DNA of 33,018 nucleotides from RGIG5675 sp050943435 (GTDB taxonomy: Bacteria > Bacillota > Clostridia > Oscillospirales > Ruminococcaceae). A model generated the notes under the pieces. The model was not told where the DNA came from. It saw only the letters and a program-made list of their open reading frames with translations, and searched no databases. Shown here one piece after another: positions 29,590-33,018 of the stretch. Made by a program: the position numbers and the translations under genes. Each line of letters opens with the position of its first letter. Position 1 is the stretch's first letter. The DNA is taken from the NCBI GenBank assembly GCA_050943435.1, contig JBMNPE010000006.1:1-33018 (forward strand). The letters are read 5' to 3'.

Positions 29590-30539
29590 TGAGAAACGGC
29601 ATACCTGTGATTTTCGACTGCGATCCCGGCGTAGACGACGCCATCGCCCTCTTCATGATGCTCGGAAATTCGGACAAATTTGATTTCCTGGGAGTCTGCC
29701 CCGTAGACGGGAACAAATCACTCTGGCAGACCGAAAAGAACGCCTGCATGCTCCTCGAACTCGCAGGGAGGACGGACATACCTGTTTTCCACGGCGCTGA
29801 CAAGGCCCTGTTCCGCGAGAGGCGCGTGCCTGAGGACATCCACGGAAAGACGGGCCTCGGAGGCGTCGTCCTTCCGGAGCCCAGGAAGAAAGTAGAAAAA
29901 ACCTATGCATGGGATTTCATCCATGAGATGGCAGTCAAATATCCCGGCGAGCTGCAGATACTGGCTGTAGGGCCCTACACCAACATAGCCACTGCAATGA
30001 TCAAGTACCCCGACCTGCCAGCTCTTCTGAACAGGATCGTAATAATGGGAGGCGCTATCCACGGAGGCAACCAGACCGCTGCAGCAGAATTCAATGTCTG
30101 GGCAGACCCTCATGCAGCAGACATCATGTTCAGGAGCGGCGTGCCGATAGTAATGGCCGGCCTCGAAATCTGCGACGAGGCCCGCATCAGGAAGCCCTGG
30201 ATAGACAAAATCCGCGATATCGGGAATCCCGTCGCAGTGACAGCAGCCGAACTCCTCTCAGAGCGCGAACAGCACTCCGGCGGGAAAGGCGCGGTGATGT
30301 GCGACGCCATAGCGGCAGCCTACATGATAGATCCCTCAATAATCACAGTGAGCGACGACGAATACATCAGGGTCGACACGAGCGGCCGCGAGTCATACGG
30401 AGCCACAGTCGGCATGAGATGCGGGGGAATGTACTACCGCAGAGAGGTCCATGCAAACACCAAGGTGCTCTGGCACCTCGACGACGAGCGCTTCTGCAGG
30501 CTCATATACGAGAGCTGCCTTTCCTTCGGGAAAAAATAA
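29586..30539 (+). CDS. Nucleoside hydrolase-family protein (NH-5)
   Basis: The 317-residue protein has DCDPGVDD (11-18), VGPYTNIAT (128-136), IVIMGGAIHGGN (151-162) and EFNVWADPHAA (168-178). The catalytic His is Cys239 (VMCDAIAAAYMIDP). A Cys at this place is, as far as I recall, the mark of a third nucleoside hydrolase group with poorly known substrates. The start (ATG ATG) overlaps the NH-4 stop. A convergent terminator separates it from the BtpA-family gene. Confidence 0.9.
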   Translation: MMRNGIPVIFDCDPGVDDAIALFMMLGNSDKFDFLGVCPVDGNKSLWQTEKNACMLLELAGRTDIPVFHGADKALFRERRVPEDIHGKTGLGGVVLPEPRKKVEKTYAWDFIHEMAVKYPGELQILAVGPYTNIATAMIKYPDLPALLNRIVIMGGAIHGGNQTAAAEFNVWADPHAADIMFRSGVPIVMAGLEICDEARIRKPWIDKIRDIGNPVAVTAAELLSEREQHSGGKGAVMCDAIAAAYMIDPSIITVSDDEYIRVDTSGRESYGATVGMRCGGMYYRREVHANTKVLWHLDDERFCRLIYESCLSFGKK

Positions 30540-30557
30540 GAGCAGCCTATAAGAAAA

Positions 30558-30588
30558 ACGGGGAAGATCCTTCAGCGGTCTTCCCCGT
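30558..30588. terminator. Convergent terminator, stronger on the minus strand
   Basis: Perfect 10-bp arms (30558-30567 and 30579-30588). On the minus strand the stem is followed by TTTTTCTT and ends the BtpA-family gene; the plus-strand side has few Ts. Confidence 0.88.
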
Positions 30589-30601
30589 CTGCTTATTGCC
30601 T

Positions 30602-31423
30602 TCAGCCTTCCATTGCGTGGACTTTTTCCATGTACTTGGCAACAGTGCTGGAGTCGATGTTTCCTCCCCAGTTGCCGTCCTCGAATGCCCTTCCGACGAG
30701 GGCACCGTCTGCGTATTTGAGCCTTCTCTGGCAGTTTTCGACGTCTGTACCGCCCCCGAGGATTATCGGGATGTCCCCGGGCTCCCTGAATCCGGTCTCC
30801 TTGATGTCTCTGCAGAGGGTCTCGTTCATCTTTTCGTCCCTGCTCATTACCTCGACGGCGTCAGCTCCGCAGTTTATCGAGGACCTGGCGAGGTCCTGGA
30901 GGGCAGCCTTGTTGTATTCACCGAGGTGATGGTAGCCGGACACCTCGGAAATCATTGCTATGTCTTCGGCGTGGATCTTCCTGCGGTATTCCATGACCTT
31001 GAGAGGATTGCCCTCAATCGGTCCGAACTTTGAAATCGTGGAGCCGATGAATGCGGTGCATCTCGTGAAATCGGCACCTACTGCCTTGCATGCCGCAAGG
31101 GACGGGGTGATGTTGTTCCACATGAGCTGCACTCCGACCTTGAAGTCGGGGCCTACGAGGTCCCTCACCTTCGAGGCTATCATGGTGATCGCGGCGACCC
31201 TGGCCGGGTCTGTCTCGTCGGTGTTCCCGAATACCCTGTCGACTGACTGCACGAGGCATCCTGAGGCTCCGCCCTTCTGCAGTGCTTCGGCGTCCCTCAG
31301 GGCCTTGTCGAGGGATTTCTGGAGAAGCCCCTCTTCATAGAACGGCGTTCCCGGCAGCGGAAGCAGGTGGACGAGGCCGAAAATCAGCTTTTTTCCTTTG
31401 TTTTCTTCGAACATTTTTGCCAT
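30602..31423 (-). CDS. BtpA/SgcQ-family TIM-barrel protein
   Basis: The 273-residue protein matches the BtpA/SgcQ family: the start block FGLVHLLPLPGTPFYE (15-30), CLVQSVDRVFGNTDE (56-70), VGVQLMWNN (97-105) and a phosphate-binding end IILGGGTDVENCQ (220-232) followed by ALVGRAFE. Some relatives were named for a role in photosystem I assembly, while enterobacterial SgcQ belongs to a sugar operon; the reaction is unknown. AGGAG lies 9 bases before the ATG. It follows a GCGN-type PfkB-like gene by 22 bases. The other GCGN genes lie next to a TrpF-like barrel, so pairing with a TIM barrel recurs. Confidence 0.9.
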   Translation of the reverse strand: MAKMFEENKGKKLIFGLVHLLPLPGTPFYEEGLLQKSLDKALRDAEALQKGGASGCLVQSVDRVFGNTDETDPARVAAITMIASKVRDLVGPDFKVGVQLMWNNITPSLAACKAVGADFTRCTAFIGSTISKFGPIEGNPLKVMEYRRKIHAEDIAMISEVSGYHHLGEYNKAALQDLARSSINCGADAVEVMSRDEKMNETLCRDIKETGFREPGDIPIILGGGTDVENCQRRLKYADGALVGRAFEDGNWGGNIDSSTVAKYMEKVHAMEG

Positions 31424-31445
31424 TTTTTTAATCTCCTATTCGAGT

Positions 31446-32411
31446 CTATTTGTCTGCAGCCAGTTTCTTATAAGTACTGTCGGCGAGCTCCGCGGCCTCC
31501 TTCATGACCGCATCTGTGTACTCCGGATAGGGGCCGTACTGCATAGCGTTGTACCCGGAGGCCACATTGGCCATGACTGCCGTCATCAGCGGGTCGTGCC
31601 CTGAGACATGCGCATACATCGCAGCGCCGGTGGAATTGTTCCCGCATCCGGTGGGATCGACTGACGGCCCGTGAGGGTCTATTGCCGGGCAGAACCATGC
31701 TCCATCCGGGGTTACAGCATATGAACCCCTCTTTCCGACCCTGTAGAGCGTGAGCTCCACGGGGAATTTCATTATCTCGTTAATGATGGCCTCGTCATCT
31801 TCCCTCGGTATCCCGAATATCAAGGACGCCTCGTTGTGGTTAAAGGAGAACATGTCGGCGTACTGCATGCATTCCAGTATTTTGTCGAGCTTCGGGGTCT
31901 TGGAGGACTTCGGGTTGTACTCTATCTCCCACATCATCTTGAACCCGTGCTTTGCCTTTACCCCGGCAAACTGCTTCCACCACACGAGGTCGCAGTCCTG
32001 GGCCATGTACATGCCCTTTACCCTTCCGCCCTCTGCTGCCTTATCTATGTCCGAAGGCCTCGTCTTGAGGTATCCGAGATGCTCAGCGCCGTATCTCGAT
32101 GCAAAGTTGTATCCGCCGTCTGCCCTGTCGTAGCTAAGCTCGTGCACTATCACGTGCTCCTGCAGGGGATGGATTGATTCGCATGAGAGCCCGTTCCTGT
32201 CCATCCAGGGCTTGTAGTCGTCGACGTAATCGGCCCCGGTGTTGCTCACGAGCTTGCAGTCCTTTGTCCACAGGCGTATCCCGGAAAGGGCGTAGAGCGC
32301 CGGCCCTCCTATGGAGAGCCTCGTGTTCTTCATGATTTCATTTGGGTCGCTGTTGTCGACAGACTCCACGACCATATCTGACATTATGTTTCCGCACGAG
32401 ATGTATTCCAT
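31446..32411 (-). CDS. Divergent PfkB-like protein with GCGN in place of GAGD (paralog D)
   Basis: The 321-residue protein has IGGPALYALSG (34-44) at the sugar site, WE at 161-162, NHNE (191-194) as NxxE and DPTGCGNNSTGAAMYAHVSG from 252 with Asn258 at the catalytic Asp place. QYGPYP (291-296) matches paralog A exactly. GGAGG lies 5 bases before the ATG. It is about 19 kb from the other three paralogs in this window but again next to a TIM-barrel gene and near nucleoside hydrolases. It is 15 bases after peptidase T and probably co-transcribed with it. Confidence 0.85.
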   Translation of the reverse strand: MEYISCGNIMSDMVVESVDNSDPNEIMKNTRLSIGGPALYALSGIRLWTKDCKLVSNTGADYVDDYKPWMDRNGLSCESIHPLQEHVIVHELSYDRADGGYNFASRYGAEHLGYLKTRPSDIDKAAEGGRVKGMYMAQDCDLVWWKQFAGVKAKHGFKMMWEIEYNPKSSKTPKLDKILECMQYADMFSFNHNEASLIFGIPREDDEAIINEIMKFPVELTLYRVGKRGSYAVTPDGAWFCPAIDPHGPSVDPTGCGNNSTGAAMYAHVSGHDPLMTAVMANVASGYNAMQYGPYPEYTDAVMKEAAELADSTYKKLAADK

Positions 32412-32426
32412 GTCTTCCTCCGGATA

Positions 32427-33018
32427 TCAGTGATTGACGGCGAATAGCTCCGCCAGTTTTACCAGCATGTCGGACGCGCTCTCCATCTCCTCGCAGCACG
32501 CGAATTCCTTGGTACTGTGGGCGACATACCCGCCTGCCCCGAGGTTCGGGCAGGGTAGTCCCATGTATGAAAGCCTGGATCCGTCTGTACCACCCCTCAC
32601 GGCGACCTTAATGACCTCTCCTCCGGCGGCCTTCACGGCCTGCTCTGCATATTTCATGAGCTGAGGATACGGCCTCAGGGCCTTTTCCATGTTGTCATAC
32701 GTGTGCTTGATGTCGGCAGTCACGGTTCCGGCGCCGTACTTCTCATTGAGCTTAGCCGCAACCTCCTTCACTTTTTCTATCTTCTGCTCGAGCTTTGCGT
32801 AATCGTGGTCCCTCAGGATGTAGCCTATCTCCGTGTGCTCGACGGTTCCGCGGATTCCGTCGACATGGTAGAAGCCCTCGTGGCCTTCCGTATTTTCCGG
32901 CCGCTCGTCCATCGGCAGCATTGAATCAAGTTCAAAGGCTATTCTTATGGCATTCCTCATCCTGTTCTTTGCGCTTCCGGGATGGGTGGAATATCCCTTG
33001 ATGTATATGTCCGCGGAA
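32427..33018 (-). CDS. pepT: Peptidase T (tripeptidase), N-terminus cut by window edge
   Basis: The last 197 residues or so of a zinc-dependent M20 tripeptidase. The dimerisation domain begins with YIKGYSTHPGSAKNRM, followed by LPMDERPENTEGHEGFYHV and RDHDYAKLEQK. The catalytic domain resumes with VAVRGGTDGSRLSYMGLP, CPNLGAGGYVAHSTKEF and the final helix EMESASDMLVKL. The conserved HSxxE motif reads HSTKEF. It is the upstream neighbour of paralog D and the BtpA-like gene in an operon whose promoter lies outside the window. Confidence 0.94.
   Translation of the reverse strand, partial: SADIYIKGYSTHPGSAKNRMRNAIRIAFELDSMLPMDERPENTEGHEGFYHVDGIRGTVEHTEIGYILRDHDYAKLEQKIEKVKEVAAKLNEKYGAGTVTADIKHTYDNMEKALRPYPQLMKYAEQAVKAAGGEVIKVAVRGGTDGSRLSYMGLPCPNLGAGGYVAHSTKEFACCEEMESASDMLVKLAELFAVNH

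Noticed and set aside
1..33018. Search for CRISPR arrays, insertion sequences, integrases, toxin-antitoxin pairs and phage genes
   Set aside because: No regularly spaced repeats, transposase motifs or phage genes were seen on either strand.

Overview
The window looks like a piece of the chromosome of an anaerobic Gram-positive (Clostridia-like Firmicutes) bacterium. The evidence is a perfect CIRCE operator at clpB, GGAGG-type ribosome binding sites on nearly every gene, a DUF5685/J-domain/zinc-ribbon gene trio, a PflX/AmrS-type radical SAM protein, and Rho-independent terminators. GC content is moderately high by eye and AGG is a common arginine codon. No phage genes, insertion sequences or CRISPR arrays were seen. 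Genus-level placement is not possible from this alone.

Layout. 1-2545 (minus): a 23S rRNA m5C methyltransferase-like gene cut by the window edge, two tRNA-Ser genes (GCU, UGA) behind a consensus promoter, and folC. 2658-6123: clpB (minus) and a small membrane protein gene (plus) diverge from a shared intergenic region that holds CIRCE and a second perfect inverted repeat. 6194-8080 (minus): a tight operon of YjbQ, a PflX/AmrS-type radical SAM protein and a rhomboid protease. 8166-15653 (minus): an eight-gene operon, the most notable block. In transcription order it has two nucleoside hydrolases, a ribokinase, three divergent PfkB-like proteins, a TrpF-like TIM barrel and a canonical PfkB kinase. 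15966-16871 (plus): a divergent DUF89 metal-dependent phosphatase. 16912-21854 (minus): a complete livKHMGF branched-chain amino acid ABC transporter behind a strong promoter, a 36-codon Ile/Val/Leu-rich leader ORF and an intrinsic terminator, which is the architecture of classical transcription attenuation. 22096-24362 (plus): a cytosolic SxxK serine hydrolase coupled to a GtrA-like membrane protein. 24414-25388 (minus): a third, divergent nucleoside hydrolase. 25481-27456 (minus): J-domain protein, DUF5685 protein and membrane zinc-ribbon protein. 27636-28469 (minus): an Mrp/NBP35 ATPase. 28636-30539 (plus): two more nucleoside hydrolases, translationally coupled. 30602-33018 (minus): a peptidase T fragment, a fourth divergent PfkB-like protein and a BtpA/SgcQ-family TIM barrel.

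How it fits together. Five nucleoside hydrolases, six PfkB-fold proteins, two TIM-barrel enzymes of the TrpF and BtpA type and a DUF89 sugar-phosphate phosphatase sit in about 24 kb. I read this as an expanded system that removes bases from nucleosides and disposes of the released ribose, with parts whose chemistry is unknown. Four PfkB-like paralogs replace the family's catalytic Asp (GAGD) with Asn (GCGN). The TrpF-like protein has lost the TrpF catalytic Cys. The hydrolases vary at the residue that normally activates the leaving base (His, His, Trp, Tyr, Cys). These are direct sequence observations; the pathway is inference.
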